Assembly (NCBI RefSeq): GCF_905147045.1
Contig: NC_065914.1
Span: forward strand, 248,001 to 312,000
Reading direction: 5' to 3'
DNA: 64,000 nt
DNA from: Nymphalis io
Taxonomy: Eukaryota; Arthropoda; Insecta; Lepidoptera; Nymphalidae
A model generated the notes under the pieces. That model saw only the letters and a program-made list of their open reading frames with translations, had not been told where the DNA came from and made no database searches. Positions 43,540 through 56,364 of this stretch are shown here, piece by piece. Each line of letters opens with the position of its first letter. Positions within the stretch are counted from its first letter, which is position 1. The position numbers were made by a program, and so were the translations under genes.

Positions 43540-45231
43540 AGCTAGCTCCACTGACTTTCACATATTTAATTTATAAGTGTTCGGTGAAGGAAATCCATGC
43601 ATCGAAGCAGGTTGTGGAATAAGCTCAAACCTTCTCCTGAAAAGGAGAGGTTTTAGCCCAGCTGTGGGACATTTATATACTGTAACTGTTTTGAATCATG
43701 TTGGAATAAGTTTTGTTCTTAAGAAGAGATATCTTCGACCAACAGACACTTTTGTACTTTACTAGCAAAACCCGGTAGGTGGCTGTTAATGTGGTACAGC
43801 GCCATCTAGCGGCGTTACAACGAAGTGGATATTATAAAATCATCCATGAGACATACATCTAAATTTCAACTATGATGGTGATTCAAACGGTCCGAACTCT
43901 ATTAATCACAAACAGATACATAAACAGCCATTTTAATATATTAACGAAATTGTTTTGTTACAGAGCCATCGGCCGGGTCACGCAAACCTTCCCATACATA
44001 CCATCCATATAAACTTTCATATATTTAACACTAGCGGATAAATTTTTAATAAACCATCATATGTGATCGAGAAAATTTTCACTCATAACTCATTTTTATT
44101 CAGTCAGTTAATTAATCAGTGTCAGAGTTTTTATTACGTATATAACATACATGCAAAACGTCTATGCTTATGTATAAATAATATTGCAATATATAAAGGC
44201 TTATATATATATATGAAAATATAATACTTCCAATTTCTAGTTAATATTAAATAATTATATAACTAGGTTTATGAAATAACGTACATACACAATGCATATT
44301 ACATCTTGGTTCCCAATGTTGGTGGCACATTGAAAATATAAATGATGGTTAATATTTCTTAAAACGCCAATGACGCGGTGGAGAATTACCACCAAAATTT
44401 CATTTGCCTTCCTATTTGAAATTAAAAAAGAGAAACAGAAATCACAACAGTAAAAGTTTATAAGTCTTTATATTTGAAAATATGTACGTTCAATAACATT
44501 AAATTCTTAGTTATACCATGTTTGCCTATCTACCCTTCCGTGACGCCACGGTGACAGGACTATGATAATCTTATCGTATGTTAAATTGTTACAATAATAA
44601 CTTATTTAGAAGTTAGTTGACTTAAAGTTTCAAATAAACTGAGATTTAAATTAAATATTCTTATTTAAATGTAAAATAGTACTATGTACGTGTTAATATT
44701 GTATTTAATACACATTTTACAATTAGTTGAAATGTATATTTAGTATATTCCAATCGTAGGAATAAATATAAACTAACTTTATATTTCCAAATACCCGTGA
44801 TAGTCGCTAATAGCTCAGCTTAACTATTTTCTCGGATAAAACGCAATTTTTTCGCAAGTCCATAATGAATATCACAGATAACTCAAAATCTCGACCAATG
44901 ATATCGCGCCAATTCAATGTCGGTTGTTAATTTGCCTTTGTCTACTCTTGTGGCTTTAATACACTAGTTATTTTCTATTTAAATGAAATAACATATTTAT
45001 ATGCATACATATATAATGTAACTGTTTTTAAAATGATAATCACGCCCCAAGGAACAAATCTTTAGGTTTGTATTTTTTTTTTTTTTGTTAAAGGTAGCTC
45101 TTACAATGCCGATGTTACTTTTGCATTAAGCCGCGCCGATATGTAAGACTCCAATAAAAAATTATTATAAATTTAAAACAATAATGTTGTACGGTAAAAT
45201 AATTTTTGTATTTATTTAAAAAAGAAACATG
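43540..45231 (+). repeat. 3' flank of GTPBP2 copy 3 up to AT-rich block 3
   Basis: 43545-43990 matches 10690-11150 of copy 1. At about 44000 it jumps to sequence equal to 12150, a deletion of about 1 kb. 44293-44415 is a diverged repeat D. 44416-45231 matches minus 29620-28826 and 59870-59067. No gene is visible. Confidence 0.7.
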
Positions 45232-46960
45232 CTTAGCATTTTAAAAACACAAACGTCATGACGCCATTTTGAATTACAATTTTGGCGCCATTAATATAAT
45301 CACTACCTCAAGAGGTAAACCAAAATTAGCTTTCATATTTTTGTATTTAAACTTTGTACATTAAATGATATATCCAGTTCCTGTTTATAAATTGCAATTT
45401 TAAGTTAATGATACATATTTATATAACATTACGATATCTAACTATCAATGATCGGATTATTTAATGCCGATTTTACTTTAGACGATATGACATTGAATTT
45501 TTATGATTTGTATTAATTAATATTTTTATAGCTATCTGTGGTATCGATATTAATTAAACTACAATAATATTAAACATAATTTAATAAAAGCAATTAATGG
45601 TTGAATAAGATTTATTTTAAACAAAGATAATTAGTATCATTTACGTTTTTGGTCTAAGAAAACGTGTCGCGTTAAAAGTTATTTTTTTAAATAAAAAAAC
45701 ATATTCAAACCTTTACTAACCTGATTATTATATTACACATAACAAATTTTAAAAAAAATTGTAGCATAAAATAATGTTAATTATATATAAATTAAAAAAT
45801 AAACATCCAGGTATTTAGGTATAAGTTGTAATAACTCGGTCATATTTTTTTGAGAACTTCAGGCATTATAAGCACGAACTATTCCCGTCTATCATATTCT
45901 GATCAGTTATAAATATAAATGAAATTTCGTCTATTACCTAACTTATGCAATACTAAATTTGAATATGTACCAAAACAAAATTATATATTACTATTTTGGT
46001 AAATTTTTACAAAATTCAAGCGATTCATCACTGCTTGAAAATTATATTTTATTCTTATTAGGCGCCATTTTGAATATATAAGGAATGGCCTGTGTTTACG
46101 ACTCTGCGGCAACATGAATGGAAAAAAATACCGCTAAGCTAAATAACAATAATTATTAAAAGAATAGCAGACCTAACATCAGAAATAGCATTTGTGTGAT
46201 AACCATACTCAAGAATATTAAAAAATGCTCTGTTATGTCATATTCTGTTATTTTGAAAAGACCCCATTTTCAAATTCGTATTGTGTTATTTAAATTTATT
46301 AAAATATTAAATATTTTTAAACATAATCATGACGCCATTTTAAATTTAAATTTTGGCGCGATTCATATTATTGTATTGTTGTATACATATTTTTTGTCGA
46401 AGTATTTAAATTTTGTACATTAAATCTAAATGATTTTTCTAGTTCCTGTAAGCTGATATAACTTGCTATTTTAAGTTAAATATACGTATTAATGTAACAC
46501 AAACGTAAGACATTTTTAAGTGACACCATTTTGAAATTCAGAAATATTTATGGGAACAAAATTAATTAAATAATTTGCTGTTTCGTTTTTCATCTGTAAA
46601 AACAATTGTAAGTAAATATTTTAATTTATAATTTGTATGAACTAAAAATACCTAAAAAGTAATCCTACTAAAAAAATGTATATTTTTTACATTTACTCTA
46701 TATTTATCATCAAATTTGTATTTTATATATATTCCACTAAGATTCATTTTAACTTTTATCTTCTTCTTAACGACTTTAAAATTTTCTTACATATCTTATT
46801 GTTTATACAATAATAGTTAATTATTACATAAATTTTAAGTACGTATTTTATTAGATCTCTTTGCCTCAAAGTATCAATTAATCCGAATTAATTTAATTTG
46901 ATAAAGTAATGGTAAGAGATGAAATGATGGTGTTAAATAATTAATTGTGTATTATCTGTG

Positions 46961-49900
46961 ACGTGGAGTACCGGCTTAGAATAGTACTCCCCCAATCTCA
47001 TCCCGTGGGTGTCGTAAGAGGCGACTGAGGGACGGGGAAAAGGGGGGATGGGCAGCAGCGTCCCCCCTCCCATAAACATCTTACCCCCCTACTGCGCTCG
47101 CCAACACGCCTGCCCAGCGCGGCGAGTATGGGCAAACCCCTCCATTAATGGCAGATGCGCCCAAAAAAAGGCCCCCAGTTACCGGCAAGCCCGCTAGGCC
47201 CGACCAAGGTAGCGGTCGCGGTATCGGCAGGACAGGGGGTGCTAAGAATCACCGGTTCACGGCAGGCTACCGTATAAAACGACTGAACATGGCAACGTAT
47301 AATGGACGCTCGATGAGGCTGGACCATCACCTCGCCGAATTAGAAGTAGAGTTAAGTCATATAAACTGGCATATATTGGGGTTATCTGAAGTCCGAAGAC
47401 AGGGGGAGGACACGATAACTCTAGAGTCCGGTAACTTACTCTACTTCCGCGAAGGTGATAACCTCTCCCAGGGTGGTGTCGGTTTTCTAGTCAAAAAGGA
47501 TCTCATTAGCAGCATTGTGGAAATCAGTAGTGTGTCGAACCGGGTAGCGTACCTTGTCCTAAAACTTTCCGACAGGTACTCCCTGAAGATCGTACAGGTA
47601 TATGCGCCAACTTCGACATACTCTGATGATGTGGTCGAAGCGATGTACGAGGACATCGCAAAGGCCCTCAACGACACCTCGAAGGCCCACTACAATGTTG
47701 TTATGGTAGACTTTAATACTAAAGTGGGAGTACAAGATAGCGGTGAATCGAAAGTCGGACCTTACGGCTTAGGCTGCAGAAATTACAGGGGGCAAATGCT
47801 GGTAAACTTTTTCGAAGCGCAGGGGCTTTTTTTGATGAATTCTTTCTTTCAAAAGAAGCCTCAGAGGAGGTGGACCTGGCGAAGCCCCGATAACGTGACA
47901 AGGAACGAGATAGACTTTATCATTTCGAATAAAAGGCACATATTTAGAGATGTTTCAGTGATCAACAGGTTTAATACCGGAAGTGATCACCGCTTGGTTC
48001 GAGGCACTCTAAATATCAACTTAAAAGCCGAAAGATCGAGAATGATGAGGTCTACTCTCCGACCTACCATGCTCCAAGCTGCTCAAGGCTCCGAAAAGTT
48101 CCAAATGGAACTTCAAAATCAATTCACCGCGTTGGAAACCATAAGCAGCATTGATGAGAGAACCGACACGCTGGTCAAAATACTGCAAAACACATCCCGC
48201 AAGTGTTTTCCGCCACAGAGAAGAGACAACGCACCAAAACTCTCTGCTGAGACACTCGAGCTCATGAGAAAACGACGAGAACTACCATCGTTTTTGTCAG
48301 ATAAGGCCTTAAACCGAACAATAAAAACGCTGACGCGACGCGATCTCCGACGCTCCAATACCCGTGCCATTAAGGCTGCGATTGAGCAAAATCGGGGATC
48401 GAAAGTGTTCGCTCGCAAGTTTGGGAGGCCGCGTCTGACAAAACTTAAAACTGAAAATGGTGGGGTCGTTACCTCTAGGCCTGAGATTATCGGAGAAGTA
48501 GAGAGGTTTTATGGGCAGTTGTTCTCTTCAAGATCGGATAAACCCGTGGGAATCAGTATTGATGACCAGCGCGCCCCTCTTATGCGCCATTACTCCGAGG
48601 AGCTCCCGGTCGTTGACCAAGGAGAGATTAGGGCGGCTCTAGAACAGCTTAAAAACAACAAAGCTCCGGGAGATGACGGAATCACAACAGAGTTGCTTAA
48701 GGCAGGCGGGACTCCGGTCCTGAAAGAGCTAGCAAGTTAAAGCAAGTTAAATTCCGTCATCCAACATGGCAAGACCCCGGAAACGTGGAGCGGGAGTGAG
48801 GTGGTACTGTTTTTCAAGAAAGGTGATAAAACCCTCTTGAAAAACTACAGACCAATCTCCCTCCTGAGTCACGTGTATAAGCTGTTCTCAAGAGTCGTCA
48901 CGAACCGTCTCGCCAGACGACTTGACGAGTTCCAGCCCCCAGAGCAAGCCGGCTTTCGATCAGGCTACAGCACCGTGGACCACATCCATACTGTTCGGCA
49001 GATTGTGCAGAAGACCGAAGAGTACAATCAGCCGCTGTGTATGGCATATGTGGACTACGAGAAAGCCTTCGACTCCATCGAAACCTGGGCAGTGCTCGAC
49101 TCATTGCAGAGATGTCATATCGATTGGAGATATATCGAGGTACTGAGATGTCTGTCCAACGCCGCTACAATGACTGTCCACATCCAGGACTGTAAGACGA
49201 AGGCGATCCAACTGCGCAGAGTGGTGAGACAGGGGGATGTAATATCCCCGAAACTGTTCACCAACGCGTTGGAAGACGTTTTCAAAACGCTGGATTGGAC
49301 TAGGTATGGAGTCAATGTAAACGGCGAGTACATCTCACACCTTCGATTTGCCGACGATATCGTCATCATAGCAGAGTCGCTGGAACAACTCACCGAAATG
49401 CTGCGTAGCCTAGGCGAGTCTTCCCGGCGTGTCGGTCTCGGTATGAACTTGGACAAGACCAAGGTCATGTTCAATAGGCATGTCGTGCCGGGACCGATAT
49501 ACGTCGAGGGGAAACCTCTCGAAGTTGTTAGTGAATATACCTACCTAGGACAGATAATACAAGTCGGTAGGAACAACTTCGAGAAGGAAGCCGATCGAGG
49601 AATTCGCTTGGGATGGGCAGCATTTGGCAACCTTCGTCAAGTCCTCAAGTCGTCTATACCGCAATGTTTGAAGACGAAAGTCTTCAACCAATGCGTCTTA
49701 CCTGCCATGACATACGGTGCCGAAACATGGACACTAACTGCGGGACTAGTCCACAAATTCAAAGTCGCTCAGCGTGCTATGGAGCGAGCTATGCTCGGAG
49801 TATCTTTGAAGGATAAGATCAGAAATGAGATTATCCGGAAAAGAACCGGAGTCACCGACATAGCTTGCAAAATTAGCAGGCTGAAGTGGCAGTGGGCTGG

Positions 49901-50130
49901 TCACGTATGTCGTAGGACCGATGGCCGTTGGAGCAGACGAGTCCTAGAGTGGAGACCGCGAATCGGCAAGCGCAGCGTAGGGCGCCCTCCAGCCAGGTGG
50001 ACCGACGACCTTAAGAAGGTGGCGGGCACCAACTGGATGTGGAAGGCGGAGGACAGGGAGCTTTGGCGCACCTTGGGAGAGGCCTATGTTCAGCAGTGGA
50101 CAACGATTGGCTGTTGATTGATTGATTGAT
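46961..50130 (+). mobile_element. RTE-clade LINE, near full length, with 13-bp target-site duplication
   Basis: TGTATTATCTGTG is present at 46948-46960 and 50131-50143. The leader has CCCAATCTCATCCCGTGGGT and GTCGTAAGAGGCGACTGAGG, which are typical of moth and butterfly RTE elements. The 3' end is short and finishes in GATTGATTGATTGATT. The element is about 3.17 kb and its only clear damage is one in-frame stop. Confidence 0.92.
47148..50117 (+). pseudogene. RTE endonuclease-reverse transcriptase with a single stop
   Basis: This is one frame of about 989 codons from ATG 47148 to TGA after 50114, broken only by TAA at 48738-48740 inside a direct repeat (AGCAAGTTAA twice). The endonuclease has MATYNGRSMRL, LGLSEVRRQG (Glu), VVMVDFNTKVG (family consensus GDFN, so Gly to Val), RNEIDFIIS and NTGSDHRLVR (His). 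The polymerase has KAPGDDGITTELL, RPISLLSHVYK, AYVDYEKAFDS (motif A), RRVVRQGDVISPKLF (motif B) and LRFADDIVII (motif C), then AETWTLTAG and GRPPARWTDDLKK. The catalytic Asp residues are intact; readthrough or a sister copy could be active. Confidence 0.88.
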
Positions 50131-51136
50131 TGTATTATCTGTGGCAGTTCGCTTAGAATATTAATTTGAAACGTGTGTTTTTTTAATTTTTTAATTTTGT
50201 CAGAGTAAACGGCCAGTTTTAATAAAAGTTAGCTTCGTGTCATCGATTTATGAAAATTTTAGGGTGTTATTAGACTAAATTAATCTTTTTATTTAATTAT
50301 GCTTTGAATAAAACGTGTGATTGTGACTTAAAAAATAAAACAATGTTTTTTACTGACTTAGAAAAATGTTATATATTAGCAAAGATTAAAAAAATTTTTA
50401 AATCAGTCATTCAATATTAAAAAAAAATTAAAACATTTTTTAGCACATCATTAGACTATAATAAAAATAATTAAAGTATGTTGGATTTTTTATTTAAAAT
50501 CTTTATAATTTAAGCTACACTTTGTAAAAAATAAATTGGCAATTATTGTGTCAACCCGCGTTCATAAGAAAGTTTCACGACAATGCGCGCTTGCTGAGTT
50601 GGTGATAATTAATCAAGTAGACTTATAAGTACATTCGAATTATTTCACAAAGGTTTACAGCTACTAGTTGTGGATATATGCAGATTCTACCAAGAAGAAC
50701 TGAACCGAAGAAAGAAACTCAATAGTAAATCTTGTAGCGTTAATCGAATTCCATACATTAGTATATAATCATAAATATCATTGTACCCATTTAGTCGATT
50801 ATATGATTTAATTAATGATTAAACGAACTTACCATAATGTCTAGCATAATGTTACATGTAGTAGACACTAGATGTCGGCAGTCTGCACTGTATTTGGATT
50901 TTTTATTATTATACTAGTAGCACAACTTGGTGCTGGTGCCGCTTTCTACTATCTTCATTATGTTCAGAGCATCTTCTTTGCAAATATTGATATTTGAGTA
51001 TCAAGTAGATGGTTAATATTTGTCTCTGGTCAGACACTCTCTGTCCAATAAAAAAAAATTTATTATAAGGGAAATGGTAAATGGGGTGGTTGAGATGCTA
51101 ATCTATTCTCTTCAAAGTCCTCGTATAATTATGACT

Positions 51137-51500
51137 GCCTCGTTGGTCTAGTGGCTTGATGTAAGGCAGACCCCCTCCGGGTCAATTCCCAGGTCGGGCA
51201 AATAAAAAAAGCTATTGGGTTTGTCTGTCAGAAAATTCTGAGTAGCAGCCCGGAGTCTGGAAGTTGGAAGTGTGTACACTCCTGTGCCTCGGAAAGCACG
51301 TAAAGCCGATGGTCCTGCGCATGAACTCTTTCCGGTCGTGTCGGATTGCCGTCCCATCGGATTATGAGAGTTGAGGAATAGGGAGTGCACCTGTGTTTGC
51401 GCACACACTTGTGCACTATAATATCTCCTGCGTATTTGACTAATCAATCTTGAAATTGGCCGCCGTAGCCGAAATCGGTCTGGAGGACATTATAATTATA
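51137..51500 (+). mobile_element. SINE family B after AT-rich block 3
   Basis: It lies at the same place as 18495-18860, with the same reduced B box GGGTCAATTCCC. Its tail runs into one 89-bp satellite unit. Confidence 0.8.
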
Positions 51501-51847
51501 ATTCAATTATAGATTACAAGAGTCAATTAGTTTCAGTTAGGATTACAGTGTTAATGTAACATGAGATCATAAACAGTGTGTCGGTCTCACCGAACGGGTA
51601 CATTTTTCACACACGGCCATCTGATCCCAAATTAAGCTTGTACAAAACTCGTGCTATGGAAACCAGACAACTGATATACTACATATACTACTTTTCTTTT
51701 GTAAATACATACTTATACAGAAAATTACACTCAGACTCAGGACAAACAGACTTGTTCATGCACACAAATGTCTTTCCTGGGTGGGAATCGAAACCACAAC
51801 CTTCGGCGTGAAAAGGCAAGTATCTATCAACCGCGCTAAACGTCTAG
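51500..51847. repeat. Inversion junction: plus satellite unit joined to minus SINE A
   Basis: 51500-51598 is one unit in plus orientation, ending CTCACCGAACG. 51599-51847 is SINE A on minus of the satellite-linked type (AAGCTTGTACAAAACTCG), followed by satellite on minus. Elsewhere this SINE and its satellite have the same orientation, so the switch at about 51598 is an inversion breakpoint. Confidence 0.8.
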
Positions 51848-51853
51848 TCAAAA

Positions 51854-52644
51854 TTAACTCTTTTAATCTAATCGTTCGGTAAGACCCACTCACTGTTTAT
51901 GATCTCCTAGTAGATTATCACTGTAATCCTATCTGAAACTAATTGACTTATTTAATCTAATCGTTCGGTGAGACCGACACACTGTTTATGATCTCCTGGT
52001 AAATTCACACTGTAATCCTAACTGAAACTAATTGACTCTTTTAATCTAATCGTTCGGTGAGACCGTCTCACTGTTTATGATCTCCTGGAACATTAACACT
52101 GTAATCCTAACTGAAACTAATTGACTCTTTTAATCTAATCGTTCGGTGAGACCGACTTACTGTTTATGATCTCCTGGTACATTAACACTGTAATCCTAAG
52201 TAAAACTAATTTACTCTTTTAATCTAATCGTTCGGTGAGACCGACTCACTGTTTATGATCTCCTGGCACATTAACACTGTAATCCTAACTGGAACTAATT
52301 GACTCTTTTAATTTAATCGGTCTGTGAGACCGACTCATTGTTTATGATCTCCTGGTACATTAACACTGTAATCATAACTGGAACTAATTGACTCTTTTAA
52401 ACTAATCGTTCGGTGAGACCGTCTCACTGTTTATGATCTCCTGGTACATTAACAATGTAATCCTAACTGAAACTAATTGACTCATTTAATCTAATCGTTC
52501 GGTGAGACCGACTCACTGTTTATGATCTCCTGGTACATTAACACTGTAATCCTAACTGGAACTAATTGACTCTTTTAATCTAATCGTTTGGTGAGACCGA
52601 CACACTGTTTATGATCTCCTGGTACATTAACACTGTAATCCTAA
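51854..52644 (-). repeat. 89-bp satellite array, inverted, about 9 units
   Basis: The units read AATCTAATCGTTCGGTGAG, CTCACTGTTTATGATCTCCTGG and TACATTAACACTGTAATCC. A LINE is inserted at the right end, within a unit (CCTAACT). Confidence 0.92.
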
Positions 52645-55561
52645 CTTTTTTTTTTTATGTGTCCGGGATGGCAAATGACTCTACTCCACCTGATGGTAAG
52701 TGGTAGTAGAATCCAAACGCGACGACGGCCAGTACAGTCGGGAAAAACGTTCTGCACTAGCCGCCTTCGCCTTGCCGGCCCGCAAGGTGCCTCTTCACGC
52801 CTCGTTTGAAGGAACCCGGGTTTTAAGAGGAGGGGAACACGTGAACTGGTAAGGAATTCCATTTTTTGGTAGTGCGACAAAGAAAGGAGTTGCCAAATTA
52901 CTTTGTGCGCGATGGAATTGATGTCACAGTTAGGCGGTGACATCGAGAACCAGCTCGCGTGGACTTAAGAAGGAAGGGGGAAGCAGGAATTAGAGAGAAT
53001 AATTCCTCAGAGCACTCGCCGTAATACAGTCGATAGAAAGCGCTCAGTGCTGCTATCTCGCGACGCAATTGTAAAGGTTCAAGGTTGTTTGTGACCTTTA
53101 CGTCGCCAATAATGCGTACTGCACGTCGCTGCATTCGGTCCAAGGCCTCCAGTAGGTACTTAGCGGAGCCATCCAAAAGGTGCGAGAAATATTCAACGCA
53201 AGATCGTACGTGTGTTTTGTATAACAGGCACAGTTGTTGTGGCGTGAAAAAACGCCGCACCTTGTTCAGAACTCCGAGTTTTCGTGAAGCTGTTTTTATA
53301 ATAGCCTCGATGTAATTATATGCCCTTGGACTAAGGTCGCAGCGAACGTCTATCCCCAGCATGGCGATTTTGCTTTGTATCATCAGCGGTATGCCACAGA
53401 GGGAGGGATGAGGGTAAAATGGTGACTTTTTCGCTGTGAGAGCGCATACCTGTGTTTTCTTGGCATTAAACTCGACAAGATTATCAGAACCCCATTTGGC
53501 TATGAGCTCTTACGTCCTATCGAGTTCAATGACAAGATTCTCCCGCCTCTCCTCAGTTTCCGCCCGCCCAGCTACTGCGCGTCCGTTGTATCCACCATGC
53601 ACTGTACTATCGTCTGCATAGCAATGTATGTTCCCAAGAGAGAGCATATGATCAATGAGATCATGCAGAAGAAAGAGTGTGGGAGATAGCACAGATCCCT
53701 GGGGGACCCCAGCATTCACTACATAGAATTGTGAAGCGCAACCATCAATTAAAACACGAAGGCTACGCTTGTGTAGGAAGCTGGCAATCCAGGTGCATAG
53801 CTGAGCAGGCAGACCATATGCCGGTAGCTTGGAGAGAAGACTTCTGTGCCAGACCCTGTCGAAAGCCTTGGAGATATCGAGGCTGACAGCCAACGATTCT
53901 CCATGCTTGTCGATAGCTTCACCCCAGAGGTGTGTTACGTACGCTAGAAGATCACCTGTGGACCGTTTTGGTCGAAACCCGTACTGACGATCATTAATTA
54001 GACAGTGATCTTCTAGGTAATGGATCAGTTGGTTGTTTAGAATCCGTTCCATCACCTTACAAAGAACTGAGGTGATAGCTATTGGTCGATAATTTGCCGG
54101 GTCAGACCGATCCCCTTTTTTGGGAACCGCTTGCACATTAGCTCTTCTCCAAGCCTCCGGCACACATCCCGAAGAAAGAGAAAGTTGGAACAGGCGCGTT
54201 AACACAGTAGACAGCTCCGCCGCGCACTTCTTCAGCACAATGGCTGGTATTCCATCAGGACCGCTAGCTTTCCGTATATCAAGTGATTGCAGCTCCGCAC
54301 GCACATCACGTTGCCTGATTTTGAAGTCAGGCATCGTGTGGCCACATGAAGGTATTGTTGGTGGCTGCGCACTACAATCATCGATCACAGAGTTGTCAGC
54401 AAAGAGTTTAGCCAGGAGGTCGGCTTTCTCCTGCGCACTGTGAGCTAGCGATCCGTCCGGATTTCTGAGCGGTGGCAGCGAAGGTTGGCAGAAATTGTTT
54501 TGCACAGACTTGGTCAGACGCCAGAAGCTACGGGAGCCCCTAGGATGCGAAATAAGGTCATGACCAATCTGTACAATGCGCTGTGCATCCGCTCTCGTGT
54601 ATGCCTTCCTACAGGACTTGGAATTTTTATTGTAGTTTGCTTTCAGTGAGTCAATGTTAGATGCCCCACTAATGCAGCCGTTGATCCACGTGCGATATGC
54701 CGCCTGCTTAGATGATACAGCGTCGGCACATTCACGAGTTAACCAACGGTTACGCGTACCCCTATTGATGAGATCTGAGGTAGGAATGTAGTATTCCATT
54801 TCTAACATGATCTCATCAGCAACAGCAGCGGCACTAGCTGTCGGGTCATTCCCACTGAAGCAACGTTCCTTCCAAGGGACTGACGCATAGTAATCGCGCA
54901 TACCGTCCCAATCTGCCGACTTATAGTGCCAAACGCGACGTTTGCATACCGCTGATGGCGGCAGCTTGGCCTGTGGCACTTTGGTAGATATAAGGCCGTG
55001 ATCCGAAGAACCAAGTGGAGCTTGAACCACAACCTGATATTCCACCGGGTGAGAAGTCAGCAGAAGATCCAGTAGAGATGGCGCTTGCCCATCAATGTCT
55101 GGGATCCTGGTGGGCTGATCAACCAGTTGGGTCAAGTCGTGTGTGAGAGCAAAAGCATGAGCAGTTCTTCCAGCATGGTCAGTTTTGAGGGATTTCAACC
55201 ATGATTCATGGTGAGCATTAAAATCCCCAAAAAACACCAATTCCGCGTTAGGAAACTGCTCTTGCGCAGCATCTGCCACCCGACTGAGATGGTCAAATAA
55301 TCGGCTTGTCTCCAAGTCACCATTATGGGATCTGTAGAGGCACACGTAGACTCGACTCTGACGAACCAGGTCCACACGTACCACCAACATGGAGAAGGAG
55401 GGGTCCTCCAAGCAGCGCAATCGGTGATAACAAACACCCGCCCTGACGAACAAGCATACTCCGGCTTTCGCTTTAAAAGATTCTTCTAGCATGTAGCCGG
55501 GATAGTTAAGGTAGCTGGTGTCGGCAGGGCGGAGTATTTGCGTCTCCGTGAGAAACAGCAT
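52641..55561 (-). pseudogene. LINE endonuclease-reverse transcriptase, truncated, with stop
   Basis: This is the longest frame (55561-53510, 683 codons). It has FFGDFNAHHESW and GSSDHGLIS from the endonuclease, and VPKKGDRSDPANYRPI, SLDISKAFDRVWHRS (motif A, kept here and lost in the other copy), GVPQGSVLSP and HCYADD in the polymerase. It ends at a TAA where the other copy has TTA (Leu). HDLIDHM replaces HINDM, a small tandem insertion. The C-terminus (53383-52898) continues after this. It cannot move by itself. Confidence 0.85.
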
Positions 55562-55564
55562 TGA
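52645..55564 (-). mobile_element. Jockey/CR1-group LINE, 5' truncated, inserted in the satellite
   Basis: It belongs to the same family as 12651-15853. The poly-T at 52645-52655 is its 3' end; the 5' end stops inside the endonuclease (MLFLTETQ). Satellite flanks on both sides share TAACT, a possible short target-site duplication. It is younger than the array it interrupts. Confidence 0.85.
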
Positions 55565-56145
55565 TTATAACTGAAACTAATTGACCCTTTTAATCTAATT
55601 GTTCGGTGAAACCGTCTCACTGTTTATGTTCTCCTGGTACATTAACAACGTAATCCTAATTCATAATGTTTTAAACTAATAATAATAATATCCTGGGACA
55701 TTTTTCACACACGGCCATCTGATCCCAAATTAAGCTTGTACAAAACTCGTGCTATGGAAACCTGACAACTGATATACTACATATACTACTTTTCTTTTGT
55801 AAATACATACTTATACAGAAAATTACACCCAGACTCAGGACAAACAGACATGTTCATGCACACAAATGTCTGTCCTGGGTGGGAATCGAACCCACAACCT
55901 TCGACGTGAAAAGGCAAGTATATACCAACCGCGCCAAACGTCTCGTCAAAATTAACTCTTTTAATCTAATCGTTCGGTGAGACCGACACACTGTTTCTGA
56001 TCTCCTGGTACATTAACACTGTAATCCTAACTGAAACTAATTGACTCTTTTAATCTAACCGTTCGGTGAGACCGACACACTGTTTATGATCTCCTGGTAC
56101 ATTAACACTGTAATCCCAACTGAAACTAATTGACTCTTTTAATAT
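55565..56145 (-). repeat. Inverted 89-bp satellite with embedded SINE A
   Basis: A diverged unit (AATTCATAATGTTTTAAACTAATAAT junction) lies at 55565-55680, SINE A on minus at 55681-55948, and about two units at 55949-56145. The junction is the mirror image of 19910-20000 and equals 62290-62390, so the SINE-containing repeat was copied as a whole. Confidence 0.88.
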
Positions 56146-56154
56146 ATAATTGAA

Positions 56155-56350
56155 TTATAATAATAATGTCCTCCAGACCGATTTCGGCTACGGCGGCCAA
56201 TCTCAAGATTGATTAGTCAAATACGCAGGAGATATTATAGTGCACAAGTGTGTGCGCAAACACAGGTGCACTCCCTATTCCTTAACTCTCATAATCCGAT
56301 GGGACGGCAATCCGACACGACCGGAAAGAGTTCAGGCGCAGGACCATCGG
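56155..56350 (-). mobile_element. SINE family B, head truncated
   Basis: It runs from AATAATGTCCTCCAGACCG to GGCGCAGGACCATCGG; the tRNA-like head is missing. It joins block 4 in mirror order to blocks 1 and 3. Confidence 0.8.
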
Positions 56351-56364
56351 ACATCGGACAATGA

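Larger units (their letters stand above)
45232..51136 (+). repeat. AT-rich duplicated block, copy 3, interrupted by an RTE LINE
   Basis: The block runs 45232-46947 and continues at 50144-51136. It keeps the roughly 150-nt segment (46755-46900) shared with block 2. The LINE is at a site that is empty in blocks 1 (about 17505), 2 (about 27095) and 4 (about 57005). Confidence 0.85.
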
